Assembly: GCA_032821775.1 (NCBI GenBank)
Contig: JAVLRN010000010.1
Span: forward strand, 372,001 to 436,000
DNA from: Sanguinoderma infundibulare
Taxonomy: Eukaryota > Basidiomycota > Agaricomycetes > Polyporales > Polyporaceae
Direction: 5' to 3'
DNA: 64,000 nt
Positions 42,948-54,897 of the stretch are shown here, in pieces (within the stretch, counting starts at the first letter, position 1; each line of letters opens with the position of its first letter). Position numbers and translations under genes: made by a program. The notes beneath the pieces were generated by a model that was given only the letters and a program-made list of their open reading frames with translations, had not been told where the DNA came from and made no database searches.

Positions 42948-45262
42948 GTTTGTGAAACGTCAAACTTGGAGCAGAAGTACTAGGCCATGAGTCTTGACAG
43001 CAGTACGTGTCCCAGGCTGATGATAATCCAAGAGACAAGCTATCCCTATCGAAGACATGTACAACAGCGATCTGAAGATAATCGCAGGCCATGACTGCAC
43101 TATTTTGACGTTAACGCCAGCGGGGTTGTATCAGTTGTCCACCGGACGCTAGAGGCGGCTTGACAATGAGCTCGTGCAAGACGCGTGTGCGACCCTGTTC
43201 GGACCTGCGTCCCCGCTTAGCTCCCACGAAGATTCCCCATTTTTCAGCGATGATCTTCCGTGTGGCTGGGTCTGCTTACCTGTGCAAGAAGCCGGAGAGA
43301 ACGCATGCGGAATGCTGAAGCCCGAGTCCAACCTCCGATGCCGATCGAAGTCGGGGACTTGCGGATGCTTCCATTACAGAGCGACCACCCCTTGAGAGAA
43401 CCCAAGAAAGTACTGAACAATCATGGTTAGCATCTACGACTGTTAAGTGTTTATGTACCCTCTGCTAGGCACAGACCACCGCGTGACCTCCCCAGAGAAA
43501 CACAAACTTTGTCGAGGGGCTCACGCGCACCCCTTGTCCTGCGTCTACACAGCAGGATACCGGCGGGTATGACCCCAAGCGGGGAAGATGAAGAGCCGCC
43601 AGTGTAACAGTCTCAGCACATCGTTTTTTCCCAGTCCAGTAGAACTTGGCGAGTGCCAGGAACTGGTTTCAGCGATTATAGGGTAAGGTCCGTTAGCATG
43701 CGGGATCGAGTCACGATACTCGGAGGACTACTGGTGGACCCCAAAATTCAAACAGCTGAGAGAAATCCCGGATTCCAAAGGCTGAGGCCCACAGAACTAG
43801 ACTGAACGTTGCGGGCGACACGAACTTTTTCAGGAGGAGCACGAGTGGCAGTGCAACGTCGGACGTACCCGGAAAGACCTCCGAGTCGCGGCTATTCGGA
43901 TGATGGGCGCTTCAAGTTGCATTCTTTGCACTGGCACCCGTTCACTATACCTGCTCCTCACCGTCGACTTGCGCTATTCCACGACCATAACTGGGGAGGG
44001 ATCTGACAGCTTTTTCTAGCTCTCTGTGGCCCAAGTTTCTCCAGGCGCTACCAATCCTTCAAGTTCATGGTCTTTCGATGGGCTGGTGCTTGAGTTCCAG
44101 ACTTGGCAAGATTTGGTAGTCCTCATCTCGTCTACTCATCTTTACTGCGACCCACACTATGACACTTTGGCAGGGTTTTGGATGGTGCTTGCATCTTACT
44201 GGATGATTCGCAAAGCAATTGGATGCCATTTTTTGTGTCTGTGCAATGCGAAACCGTCATTAATTGATGGAACGCCGAGAAGCACGAGGTACCGACGATC
44301 TCCCATGGCTGTAACACTTGGCTGGGTGAGCGCACAAACCTGTGGATGTCGAGAGTCTCGGTGGTACGTTGTTCCGGTCTCAAAAACGGTGCGTTGACGT
44401 AACTTCCTGATCGTTCACTGCTGATGCACTGTGTTTGATGTGTTTCGTCAAAACCTTGAGACGCGATATCTGTGCGGATATCTGTTAGGACCGGAGGAGC
44501 CTCCTTCGGACATAGTTCGAGAGTACTCGTCTTCCTATTGATAGGTTTCTTCCATTCCATTGGCCCCCACGATCTGTCCAAACACTCCATGCATAGATTG
44601 GCTCAGGTAAACCCCGGATACATGCGTGCGACACGCAATACTTTGTCACCGGCGAGGGGTACCGGTCATCTACTTCCTTTTATGGCTGCTCGCCCTGGCC
44701 CCATCTATCTGTTTGCCAGAGGCTCGGCAATCCTTCGCCGAGCGCGTGTGAGGGTTCTGCCGCTCGGATGCGACACGCTCGGACTGGGTGTACAGGTCGT
44801 TCTAGAGCGGGAATGGGGATTATGAGAGGCTGTTGGCGTCGTAGAAGGAAGACAGACCGTAGCCGGATGGACGGATGTCATGGTCGAACGATTCAAACAG
44901 TGCGTGAAGTCTCTCTCGTCATTGCGTACTCGTTTCCTCGTATGCTCTAGGAAGTCCCGAGTCTGGAAGCGTGCAGCAGTTTCTGTATGGCACACCGAAC
45001 ATGGTGCATGTGAGATCATATTATACATGAAAAAGGGCCGGGAAGCGCTAGTCGCACTGCTGTGGGAGGTGCTCGTCACGGTGATGACGAGGCTGGGCCG
45101 GAAGTCCTGACATCTGAAGCGGTACCGGAAAATTGGCGGGGTTGTAACACCATCGGCGGAGTCTTCCTGCGGCATACAGATCTCACAATCTAGTGTACAG
45201 CAAGGTCTCCACGGCACGATCCATAATACCAAGCAATAAATACGTAGGTCTACGACAAAGTC
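42948..45262. other. Long intergenic stretch, 2.3 kb
   Basis: No gene could be supported. Several frames of 100-170 codons exist on both strands (for example 44132-44590 minus), but none has protein-like composition, splice structure or motif. Confidence 0.45.
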
Positions 45263-46638
45263 CTAGTTCGCATCAATCCACTCGCTTATTCGCTTCAACA
45301 CTTCTGTCCTCTCCGGCTCGTGCCAAGTGAAGACGACGAAGTCGTGCACCGCGTCCAGCGGAATGTCCTCGACCACCTGCACTCCATCGGCCTTCATCCT
45401 CTCGATCATCGCGGTAGATTCGTCAACAGCCCGCTCAGAGCCTCCCGCGACGACATACGTCGGCGGGAAGTGCTCGTAGAGCCCCGACCCCTGCAGTGTC
45501 TGGCAATTCAATGACGACGGCGACAAGTACCGATTCGTCTCCACCACGTCAAAGCTCAGCGCGCCACGGAGCGATGTCACTCCATACTCCCCGAAGAGCT
45601 GTCCGGTTCTCATAGTCCCGAAGATGTCGATGGGGCTGTTCACGACGTTGGACGAGCCCGCACCTACGCGCGACATGGACAGGTCGAACCACCCTGAAAC
45701 GGCGATAATGCTCCCCGGAAGTGGCAGGGAGGGCATCGGGTTCTCGATGAGGTGGCGTACCACTCCGACTGGGAGGTTGGCACCGGCCGAGTCGCCTGCG
45801 AAGATGATGTTCTCCGGGGCGAAACCCGCTTCGTGGACGAGATAGCGGTACCCCGCGAGACAGTCGAGGAGTGCGGCGGGAAAGGGGTTCGCGGGAGGGT
45901 TTGGGGCAGATGAGGTGAGGCGATAGTCGATAGCGAAGATTCGCTCCAGGCTGTTAGAGACCCGGAGCAGCCCTCGGGTGAAGTTGGCTGTTATGTCGGA
46001 AGGGTTCGCAGTGCCAATCTGAGCGGATGGATTTCTGTCAGCTACGTACCCCTCGATAACGTGCAAATACGTACATAGAATACACCACCGTGCATGTGAA
46101 GGATAGTTTTCTCTCCTGGCTTTGCCTTGGGACCGTCCCATGCCGAGCCTGCCTTGAGCAGCCAATAGCCCGCGATTTTGGTTGGACGGGCACCGGTGAT
46201 GTGGCCCAGGCGGCGGATCTCGCCACAGTAAAGTGTATCGTCGACGCCGTCCACCCAGACGAACTTGGCATGTTCAAGAGAGCTGTCTGGCACAGCTATC
46301 GTAGGGTCACGGGCCTTGCCAGTCTTGACATCCACTTTGCACGAGAAGAGCTCCTGGATGATCCTGACGATTATGGAGCGCTTCCAAGTCCAGGATGGAC
46401 GAGGTCGACGGGAAGGCAAGGCATATCGCGCAGACCAAAGAGGAAGTTTGACGAGAAAAGAGTGTTGATGGGAAAGGTCTGGGCAAGCCGCGCTCGGGTG
46501 GTGGAGCGCGGCGCTCCATATGCATTCCTGTTTTTGACGTCGGGCGTTCCACTTACTATATCTGTATGATACTTGTCCTATGGTAGTTAGTCGTGTCTCG
46601 GATCTACGTGTACGCCCGAGTCTTGTTTGCTGTACCAT
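45263..46638 (-). CDS. Alpha/beta hydrolase (HSL/GDXG-type esterase)
   Basis: Two exons: 46638-46075 and 46018-45263, phase 0, 439 aa if started at the ATG at 46638. Exon 1 ends in the oxyanion-hole motif HMHGGVFY; exon 2 has the nucleophile elbow GDSAG (catalytic Ser), later an acidic residue in GGSERAVDES and the catalytic His in DAVHDFVVF, so the Ser-Asp-His set is present in the right order. This is the hormone-sensitive-lipase-like esterase family, hydrolysing small carboxylic esters or acting as a deacetylase. The first 60 residues have poor composition and the true start may lie in an unseen upstream exon, since the recognisable N-terminus (LPLWSARYALPSRRPRPSW) begins at about residue 63. 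Next to P450 and reductase genes, a de-esterification step in the same pathway is possible. Confidence 0.85.
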
Positions 46639-46660
46639 ATTAGCCTTGCGCTCGAGTCGC

Positions 46661-46697
46661 GCTCACCTCAGTCTCGTCTACTGCGACTGAGGTGAGC
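46661..46697. repeat. Perfect 13-bp inverted repeat with 11-nt loop
   Basis: gctcacctcagtc at 46661-46673 and its reverse complement at 46685-46697 around tcgtctactgc. A second copy of the loop with short arms (agtctcgtctactgcgactgag) is at about 46786. Able to form a hairpin in DNA or RNA. Confidence 0.85.
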
Positions 46698-47349
46698 TCC
46701 CCCATGTACCTACATATGTTCACGCCACTCATGGGTACCTTCTGTAGTGTATATTGTTGTCTATAGGTACCTGCAAATGTATATAGTCTCGTCTACTGCG
46801 ACTGAGTGTATATTGTTGTCTATAAAGAGCTGGCGAAGTAAGCCAGGTATACGGTCTTCAGTGGCTGCCTGTTGAGAATGGTGTCTTTGGCCATGGGGCG
46901 CAGGTCGCAATAGCACCAAGACTGAAAGTCGGGGCCCGTCGCTGTGAGTCGAAGAGTCCCCACCGCCCTCCGGCTTCGGAGCCTCAGGGACGCCAGAGAG
47001 ACCTTCTAAAGAGCCAGAATCAGAGACGGCTTCGTTGGTCGACCAATGCGCGCAGACCCAACTTAAGCGAGGGCGCGGTCCGGGTGCGTGGCACGGGCGG
47101 ATCTGCGCCCTCAGAGATTCAACCCCGGCGCATCTCCACGATGGATCCGTCCAACGATTCCCACGGAGAGCTCGTCGAAGCGATAAAGCTTTTCCGACCG
47201 GGAATCATTGCCATTGCCGTGCGCGGCCGTCATGTGAAACTCATTCGACTCGAGGTTTTTCGTGCACTGTGGCCTTCGCATATTGTCAATATCGATTCTA
47301 CTGTTACACCCGGACATACTGCACACATTTCTTCGCACGAGCTAACGCT
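46698..47349. other. Intergenic with short direct repeats
   Basis: tgtatattgttgtctata occurs twice, at about 46748 and 46807, along with paired gtacctacatatgt / gtacctgcaaatgt blocks, pointing to a local duplication. Frames at 47035-47481 (+) are antisense shadow of the aldo-keto reductase 3' end and upstream filler. Confidence 0.5.
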
Positions 47350-49240
47350 TCAGGCACCGGGGAGGATTGGGGCAGACGATTTGACGTATTTCGTGTGCCC
47401 AGCGGCGGTCACGAAGTAGCTCGGTTTGCCGTCGCCATGCGCCGGGTCACTCCCAAACATGCTGTAAGGGAACCCCAGTGAGAAGGGCACGGCGTCCTCG
47501 AGTTCCTTGATCTGCTCCGCAGTCAAGACTATCTCCAGCCCCTTCGTGACAAAACAGGAATCAGTTTCCTCGCGCTTGCAACGGTGAAGTATGTGGGTAT
47601 AAAAGGAACACAGACACACCTTGATGAGCTCCTCCAGCTGTTCGGCGCTGCGCCCTCCGACGATGGGGAATACGTACGGCGTCTTCGCCATGACCCAAGC
47701 CAACGCGATCGCAGTCAACGACACCCCAGGGCCGACCTGTGCTGCGACCTTCTCCAGCGCTGCGCTCGCCTTCTTCTCGTCATCAGTCTGCGGCATACCG
47801 TAACGCACCGCGGTCCGACCCTGGATTTCGGCCTCGGTCTTGAACTTTCCCTGTCAGAATAGAAGGGCTACTGAGTGCATCGAATCCCAGACGGCGCTGA
47901 TAAGAAGCGCACCTGCCCCACCACGCCCCACGGCGCGAGACCCATGCCCTCGGCGCGACACATGGGAATGATCTCACGCTCGAGGTCGCGAATGGCGAGG
48001 TTCCAGAGTCCCTGGTCTGAGGGGAGACATCGATCAGCATGAGGGGGATGGACGATAAACACGTTAGTGCACGCACAGACGACGAACTGCGCCATCCCAT
48101 GCTGTCTGGCGTAGTCGTTTGCCTTCACGACAACCCATGCTGGTCGGGGACGGTAAGCGAATGTCGAGGGCGTGAATTGCATAGAATGTCATCCCACGTA
48201 CCCGGAGCGTCCGATATCCCAAGGTACAAGACTTTGTTCGCTTTGACCAGGGAGTCGAGGGCTTGCATGACCTCGGGAATGGAAGTCGAGTAGTCCCAGC
48301 TACGAGTGGATTAGACGTAACTGAACGGCGCAGCAAGTATGGATACATACAGGTGGAGATAGAGCAAATCAATGTAGTCGGTTTGGAGCTTCTTAAGACT
48401 GTCTTGAACCTGTGTGTCGTAGATAGAGGTCGAATAGGCCAGCAACTTCAAAACAACTGGTGCAGCTTACCGATAGGACGAGGCTCTTGCGATGATTTCC
48501 TTGATAGTTGACCTATGAATTACTCAGCGTACGCGCCTTGGTCATGGTGCACCAAACATCGCTCTGAGGAGCGCAACGGCACCACAATCATTATCCAGAA
48601 TGAATGAACGAACCCTGATTTGAACGTCTGTATCTGCTTTTTTGTAGCCGATGGTGTACTTGGTCGCAATCACAAGCTGGTCGCGGTTCTTGCGTTTGGC
48701 CATCCAGGAGCCCAAGAATCTCTCACTCTACAGACGTTTGATCAGCCTTAAGACCACAGAGCCAAAGTGTAGCGCGTACCTCGCCGTCCTGATAGTTATT
48801 GGCCGTGTCGATAAAGTTACCGCCGTTCTCCAAGAACTTGTCAAGAAACTGAAGACCGTTGTACGTCACGAAGAGACAACTGACGAAAACACGGATTGAC
48901 ATTACCTTGTGGGCTCCTTCCTCGTCTGTTCCTGCAAGCGACAAGGGAAGGCCTCAGACTAGTAAAACCCAGAGCGTTGATGTATAGTTTGCGTACCTCC
49001 CGCGAAAGCCTGCGCCCAAGCCTGGCCGAGAGACATCGCCCCAAGGCATATCGGTGACACTCGGACTTGGGAACAAATGAGGCCAGTCGCGCATCACCAA
49101 CCACTTTCATGACTTACTACCGGCAGAGGGCGACAACAGCTGATTCACGAGTCAGAGATCGCATCGTTTGAACATAATCAACGGCTTACCCTGTAGCGGC
49201 CAAGTTCGTTCGCCGGCTCTGGAGGAGGTGCAAAAGCCAT
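47350..49240 (-). CDS. Aldo-keto reductase (aryl-alcohol dehydrogenase / norsolorinate reductase type), 378 aa
   Basis: Thirteen exons in phase, 5' to 3': 49240-49190, 49139-49121, 49065-48997, 48931-48906, 48848-48780, 48727-48614, 48512-48471, 48409-48351, 48299-48202, 48139-48077, 48016-47913, 47850-47620, 47541-47350. Start at MAFAPPPEP. The AKR tetrad is visible: Asp and Tyr in NFIDTANNYQ, Lys in IATKYT and His in LLYLHLWD. Also seen are VSPICLGAMSLG, SERFLGSWMA, YLGISDAPAW and the cofactor-side FPIVGGRSAEQLEE. This is a cytosolic NADPH-dependent reductase of aldehydes or ketones; mushroom members include the aryl-alcohol dehydrogenases that recycle veratraldehyde. Exons 2 and 4 are only 19 and 26 nt. 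A partner for P450-made carbonyls is plausible. Confidence 0.93.
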
Positions 49241-49943
49241 CGTAAACAATTATCGTGGAGGATACGATGTCCAGAAACAAAGGGGCGAAAGAGCGGCAAG
49301 GACGGGCTGTATTTGAATACTTTCCCCACCCACGGAAGCCCAAGGGCGCCAGTCGATGCTTCTTTCTTCCGGCCCCTATGCATGACCCTCCACAAGACAT
49401 GAAGATCCCAGCCCTTGGCTAGACAACCGATGGGCCGCCATCCAAAGCGCGCTAAGGAGACCGTCTCCACATTATAGCACCACATAGTGTCCTTTGGGCC
49501 GCATCGTTCGTCAAGAACGCAGCAAAGCCGCGGCATCGTGGTAGCTAGCTTCGGCACCCCGTGTGCGCGAGTGGGGACCGGCGCCGGGGGCTGTTGCATT
49601 CGTCAACTTCGAATCTTCTCAGGATGATGCCGCCACGGGAACATTCGAACCGTAAACAGGAGAGTGGGCTACTCTGAGCCCATCTAGACGCCAAATTCGT
49701 TCCCATTCGCCGTTTGCTTTGAGTCTTCCTCAAGACGTATACATTGAATCTGTATCACTTACAAGGATAGGCAGGATGCGTGTATAGGTTGGGATACAGC
49801 GGCCATGGATGGTCTAGGAGTGGTCGGACTAAGTAGCTCGGGAGTGCTGGTTCGGCGATCGCCGACCAACAGCAAGATGAACCAGTTCAACTCGGTTTGC
49901 TCAGATTATGTAATGTTATCGCTAAGCTGAACTTGGACTTCGG
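49241..49943. other. Intergenic upstream of the aldo-keto reductase
   Basis: No gene seen in 700 bp. Confidence 0.45.
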
Positions 49944-50091
49944 GTAAGTACTATAGTTCTCTTTTTTGCTGACCCTGCACTCCAGATACCCAGAGCTCGT
50001 CGAGTGCACCATCAAACCCCGGCCTCTGGAAACCGAGATGCTGATTCTGGAGGCCTGCAGCGCGGACATTGTCCGAGGTTGCGATGGGTAG
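49944..50091 (+). pseudogene. Orphan last exon of a P450 (relic)
   Basis: 49986-50091 encodes YPELVECTIKPRPLETEMLI and on to ACSADIV before a stop, a clear match to the tenth exon of P450-7 (YPEPFECVIKPRSPEAEMLV). It is preceded by the 3' intron with a GTAAGT donor at 49944 and a tgaccctgcactccag acceptor, again as in P450-7 (tgaccctgcgtcccag). Nothing upstream resembles the other nine exons. On the plus strand, tail-to-tail with P450-8, only 49 bp from its stop codon. Confidence 0.85.
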
Positions 50092-50139
50092 GCATAGTGT
50101 ATGAGGGCCGTACAATTGTTATTAAGTATCTCGTAAGAT

Positions 50140-52279
50140 TCATAGTGCATTCCCCGCGTTATTGACGATGTCGGCTAGCACAAGGGCCTGCATCGCCCTC
50201 GACCTTGGTATAAACCTATATTCGAAAGGTTCAGGGTGTCTGTCCGGCAAGGCATCAGCCCGATATCCTCCGCACAATATTCATCTAATTCGGAGACGCA
50301 CGCTATGAACGACTCGACCATCTTGATGTCCTCATGCGTCAGCACCCGCGGGCTACCTTTCTCGTCTAGAGGCGGCTCAATAACGAGCGCGTGCAAGGTG
50401 CTTGCCATCGCGATGAAGAGCGAGGGCTCTGCGAAGTGCCTGCCCGCGCAGCTCCTACGAGAGCAATGTGTTCCTTGAACAACAGCAACGCCTACATTAT
50501 CAAGATGGCTTACCTGCGCCCGAAACCGAAACTGAATGCACGCGGATTGCGAACATTCGGGTTTAGCTTCCCGTCTCCGGTCAAGAATCGCTCCGGCATG
50601 AACCTATCCGGGTCGAGATACTGCTTCGGGTCCCGAGAGAACGCCCTGCAGATCACAGACAACTGAGGACACACAAGCCATGATTTCTCATAAAAAGAAG
50701 CCCCATCTGCTCACCAAACGTTCGCGAGGATCACGGTTCCCCTCGGGATCAGGTACCCCTTGTACTCATCGTCCTCCAGTGACTGGTGTGGAAACGCGAG
50801 CTGCGCTACGACTTTCCAGCGCAGGACCTCGTTGAAGAGCGCGTTCAAGTACGGGAGCGAGTTGCGGTCGGACAGTCGCGGGAGGCGGTCTTGCCCAACC
50901 ACCGCATCCAGCTCCGATTGCGCTTTCCGCTGGACGTCCGGGTACATGGCCATCGCCAACAGGAAGGTGTGAAATGTCGCGACGAGCTATCACTCGGAAC
51001 ACCGTGTTGGCAGCCTTGGACAAAACGCGCGAGGTGAATGATACTCGCAGTGTCTACACCACCTGAACAGTAAAATCTCCCTGTAAGTACATGAATGTGG
51101 AGCTTATCAGGTTCGTGTACTTGCCAAGGTATGCTATGCCAGAGACGTCGCGCGCGTGCTCGTCGCTCTCCACCGACCACTCGCCCTTCACGCGACACTG
51201 CTCCACCATCGAGGAAACAATGGATGGTCGAGCATTTCCGAGGCGCTGTGGCGTCGACCCATTTAGACTCACTTAGTCATGCTCGAGACTGATAATGGGC
51301 TCACCATGGACTCTAGTGTCGCGTCGAAGAGCTTGTTGCGCGTGGCGGCGATGATGACTCTCCATACGGCGGCGTCACGCTTGAATTGTGCCCCTGGGAC
51401 CCACTGCGGGACGTGCTTCAAGAACGGAAACACCTCGACAAGGTACTTGCCGGGTGTGTACGCCCTGTCCATAATCTTGACCGAGGCCTCCGCCAGGGTG
51501 ATGTAGTCGTCTCTGGGATTTGCTGCGTTGATGCCGTACACGACGCGCAGGATTGTCGAACCGAAAGCGCTGCGCGCAAGACTCGAAGGTCAAGTTGAAG
51601 GGAATAAGAGACGAAGCCGACTCACAAGCGAACATGGTCGCCGAATGCCTCCGGATTGGAGATGAGGAGTCCCAGGAGCAACCGGGCAGCGTTTTCCTGG
51701 ACGTGGTGATATTGAGAGATAGACTGCGAGCCGAAAAAGTGGTGGAAGTCTCTTCTCCGCCGCCGCCAGAGCTCTCCGTAGGCATTGAAGATGAGGGCCC
51801 AGCCAGCGTTCAATCTAGACGTGAAGAGGACTTTGGACCCGTAACTGATAGACATAAAGGTGTTGGACTTACAGCTCTGTCATGACAGGTTGGGGTCGGT
51901 CTGAGTAGCTCGCGGAGCGTTTGTCGAGCAATTCTGAGGCGGCCCCATACGAGCCCAGAATGACCATGCGGTTCCCAAGCACAGAGAGATAGACTACGTC
52001 GCCTGAAGCATGCGAAGGAGTTAGCATGCGAACTACTGGACACGAGAATTAAATGCCCGTACCGTAAGTCTTCGTCAGCTCGTAATACTTCGCCGCTGAC
52101 GGTATGGATGTAGGCATGTTGAACAGATTCCCAACCAACGGCAACCGTCTTGGGCCCGGGGGAAGCAGAAGGCGTCGACGTCTCCGGACAAACCACCATG
52201 CACCTACGAGGGAGAGGGCGAACGCAACAAAAGGGAGCGAAACCTTCCCGACAACCATCACCTCAGCAGAGGGTTGCAT
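50140..52279 (-). CDS. Cytochrome P450 monooxygenase (P450-8), 530 aa
   Basis: Ten exons in phase, 5' to 3': 52279-52063, 52002-51873, 51814-51626, 51569-51305, 51245-51125, 51062-51049, 50986-50715, 50645-50514, 50454-50302, 50239-50140. It has an N-terminal anchor (about residues 8-30) followed by Arg-rich stop-transfer and LPPGPRRLPLVG, helix-I GGVDT from the 14-nt exon, the ExxR in EVLRWKV, FMPERF and the heme motif FGFGRRSCAG. Both introns that define the microexon start with GC: GCAAGT at 51124 and GCGAGT at 51048. It belongs to the same architecture group but is more diverged; exon 8 is three nucleotides longer. A TATA-like TATAAG lies about 90 nt upstream of the start. Confidence 0.94.
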
Positions 52280-52787
52280 AGCAAGCTGTGAGCTGCACCC
52301 GGTGCGTATTCCTACTGACAGCAGGTTTAGTGGGAACTAAAGCATGGGCAACAAGAAACCAACTTCTCTTATACTTTGGGCGGGTTCACGACCATCTCTC
52401 TCACCGTTCTATAAGGAATGGCCACTCAGGGCCCAAAGTCGACCCTCAGACTAGGCAAACACTGCTGTGAGCCTCGCATCGCCTCAAATGATGCGCGCGA
52501 GGAGAAGTCGAGGTCAACTCATCCTGAGATGGAAGAGCAAGATAAGTGTCGTCGATAAGAGCGTCAATACGATGGACACGCACCGTTAGCTTCATGCACT
52601 GACGTCAGCGCTTAGCGCTCAGGAACAGAAGGGCAGAATCTCTCAAGCGGCGAGCCTGCTTCAACCCGCTTGTGGACGGGGACCGAAATGAGACCGACTC
52701 TTCCATTGGCCATAATGCATAAGGCATGATCTTCGAGCACGTGATTTAGGATTCACATGGTGCTTGACGATCTGTGATTGCTGCAGA
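52280..52787. other. Intergenic between P450-8 and the inverted-repeat element
   Basis: 5' flank of P450-8; no gene seen. Confidence 0.45.
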
Positions 52788-52789
52788 TA

Positions 52790-53934
52790 TGCCGGTCAAT
52801 CTGTACAAAAAATATTTTTCTCGCACACAGCCCTCATTTCGATTTTCTCGCGCGCAATCATGGACAAGCGCCCGCGGTTCGAGGGCTCCGGCTACTGACC
52901 TTCACCCACATCGTCCTGATAGCCCTAATTTCGATTTTCTCGCACGCAGATTAGTTTTCTCTCGCGCAGTTGGGACACTCGCGTGCGCAATCTCGAGGGG
53001 CACAAGAAATTACAAGGCTGCATGCCTCTGCGACTCCACAGTTCAATACATTTGTTGCATTCAGTACTTAAGGTTAATGGGGGATCTATCGACGGGTACA
53101 GTGGCTTTGTAGACCTCAACTTGTAGCCCCGGACCAAGCGGTGTATGACGTAGCTCTCCAGCCACTGGAGAACGACGTCATACCGCTTTTGATGCCATTT
53201 CATGTTCAAAAGCGGCATAACGTCGTCGTCGTCGTCCAACTTACCAGTAGAAGGTATGCAGAAACTGAAGTTTACGCACCCAGTTCGAGTTGCAACCTCA
53301 ACGCCATACTAACCTAGTACACCTCCGCATTTGCTTCCTCAAGCCCGGGAACATGCCCTCGAATGGGGACGTTGATAGGTATGGGCCGCGATATCTCAGC
53401 AGGCGTGATGGGCACGATATCAAGGGGAGAGCAACCCAGAGGGAAAGGAGAGGAGTACGAGCGCCCCTTTGCGGGCAGTGTTGCGGAGCCAGAAGGTGGT
53501 CCGAGACGGTATAGCGGCGAGACAGAAGGAATGCCGCGCGAAAGGTCGCCATTGATGTCCACCAGAGTGCCCTGTGGGGGGCTCGTGCACGACTTCAAAT
53601 TGTGGGCCCGAGGGAGGAAACAACTGCTACCGCCATGGATGTCGGGATCAACAGGCCTTCCGGGAGTGGTCGCAGACGAAGAAGTTGGGGTAGTGTCTCG
53701 TTTTCTGAACAGGAGCTTGCGGGCAATGCTGAATTGAGGGAAGCTTGCCTTTTTGTGTTGAGGACGTCCGTCGGAGAGCTTCGTGATGCCCGGAAGGGAG
53801 GGATTGGGAGGGATCAGGACGAAGGTGAGTAGCCGGAGCCCTCGAACCGCGGGCGCTTGTCCCTGATTGCGCGCGAGAAAATCGAAATGAGGGCTGTGTG
53901 CGAGAAAAATATTTTTTGTACAGATTGACCGGCA
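52790..53934. mobile_element. 1.15-kb DNA transposon with about 115-bp terminal inverted repeats
   Basis: The left arm 52790-52905 (TGCCGGTCAATCTGTACA... to GGCTCCGGCTACT) is repeated inverted at 53934-53825 with very few differences. TA dinucleotides flank both ends (52788-52789 and 53935-53936), fitting a Tc1/mariner/pogo-type duplication. Inside the left end the motif atttcgattttctcgc recurs as subterminal copies (52837, 52928). No transposase is encoded; the interior has two minus-strand frames (one 104 aa starting MDDDDDV; one of about 170 aa, Pro/Ser-rich, ending near 53314) that I cannot identify. A non-autonomous element, possibly carrying captured host sequence. Confidence 0.8.
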
Positions 53935-53936
53935 TA

Positions 53937-54897
53937 TGCAGAGCATTAGATGACATGGCAGAATTAACACCGAATACGGGTTGGACCGTGCATGTGACTA
54001 AGGCCAGTGGAGTGCTAAACTCCATGTTGGAAGCTGTCGATAGCAACATTCACTAATATGTGTTGGCCCCAACACGTCCTACGCTCCCTTGCCGGTGCTA
54101 GGGTTCCTGAAAGTAAGCACTTAGCAGATGACCGAACACAGGCATATGAAACAGGCCACGAACCTTACAGTGGTGCTCAATCCCAGACTGAGTACTGAAC
54201 CATGGGCAAGCGCGACAGCTGACAGAATTGCACGGTTGCCAAAAACCATGTTATATATGTCGTACGATTCGCCAACTGACATGGCTTCCTCGGAGGTAAA
54301 TACGGCTTGTCGATTTTCGTATAAGTAGTGACCTGGATCATTTGTGCCAGGTTGCCTGAGGACCATCGAATGATGTAGCGGAGGAGCATAGGAAACGAAA
54401 TGGCAGTCACGGCGGCCTGTGCAATCAGGCCAGCCACTGGGGGATGTCCGATGTGGAGGAGACAACGAGCAGAACAATTAATCGCAGCTGGGCGACCGGC
54501 CCGAATTCCGGCCCGCGAGTTCCCTCCCAACTTGCACCTCCTGGTCCAAGTTCTTCACTGGCAGACGTTCTAAAAATCAACCGACCGTCTGAACACCCAC
54601 TAAGAATCACCTCTGGTCATCCTCTCAAGGTAGAGTGGCAACCATGGAACTACGGCGCATCCAAGATTCATAGTCGGAGCTCAATCGGAGGCCTTCAAGT
54701 GGGAGGACGGAAACGAGCCTCCAACACGTTATTGGCGAATATCCAATTGCTTCTTTAATTACACATACAACTGCGATTATTTCCATTGGGAGCATACTGG
54801 ATACTTAGAAGTGGTCCTCTGATAGACTTGAAGGCATCTTCCATGGCCTGAGTCCTCCAAACGGAAGACGGCGTGTGCGGCAACTTCAGTTCAAAGC
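53937..54897. other. Intergenic, possible membrane-protein relic
   Basis: On the minus strand, 54130-54450 encodes hydrophobic segments in shifted frames (AGLIAQAAVTAISFPMLL, then ILSAVALAHGSVLSLGL), as if from a broken multi-pass membrane protein. Stops and frame changes prevent a gene model. Confidence 0.3.
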
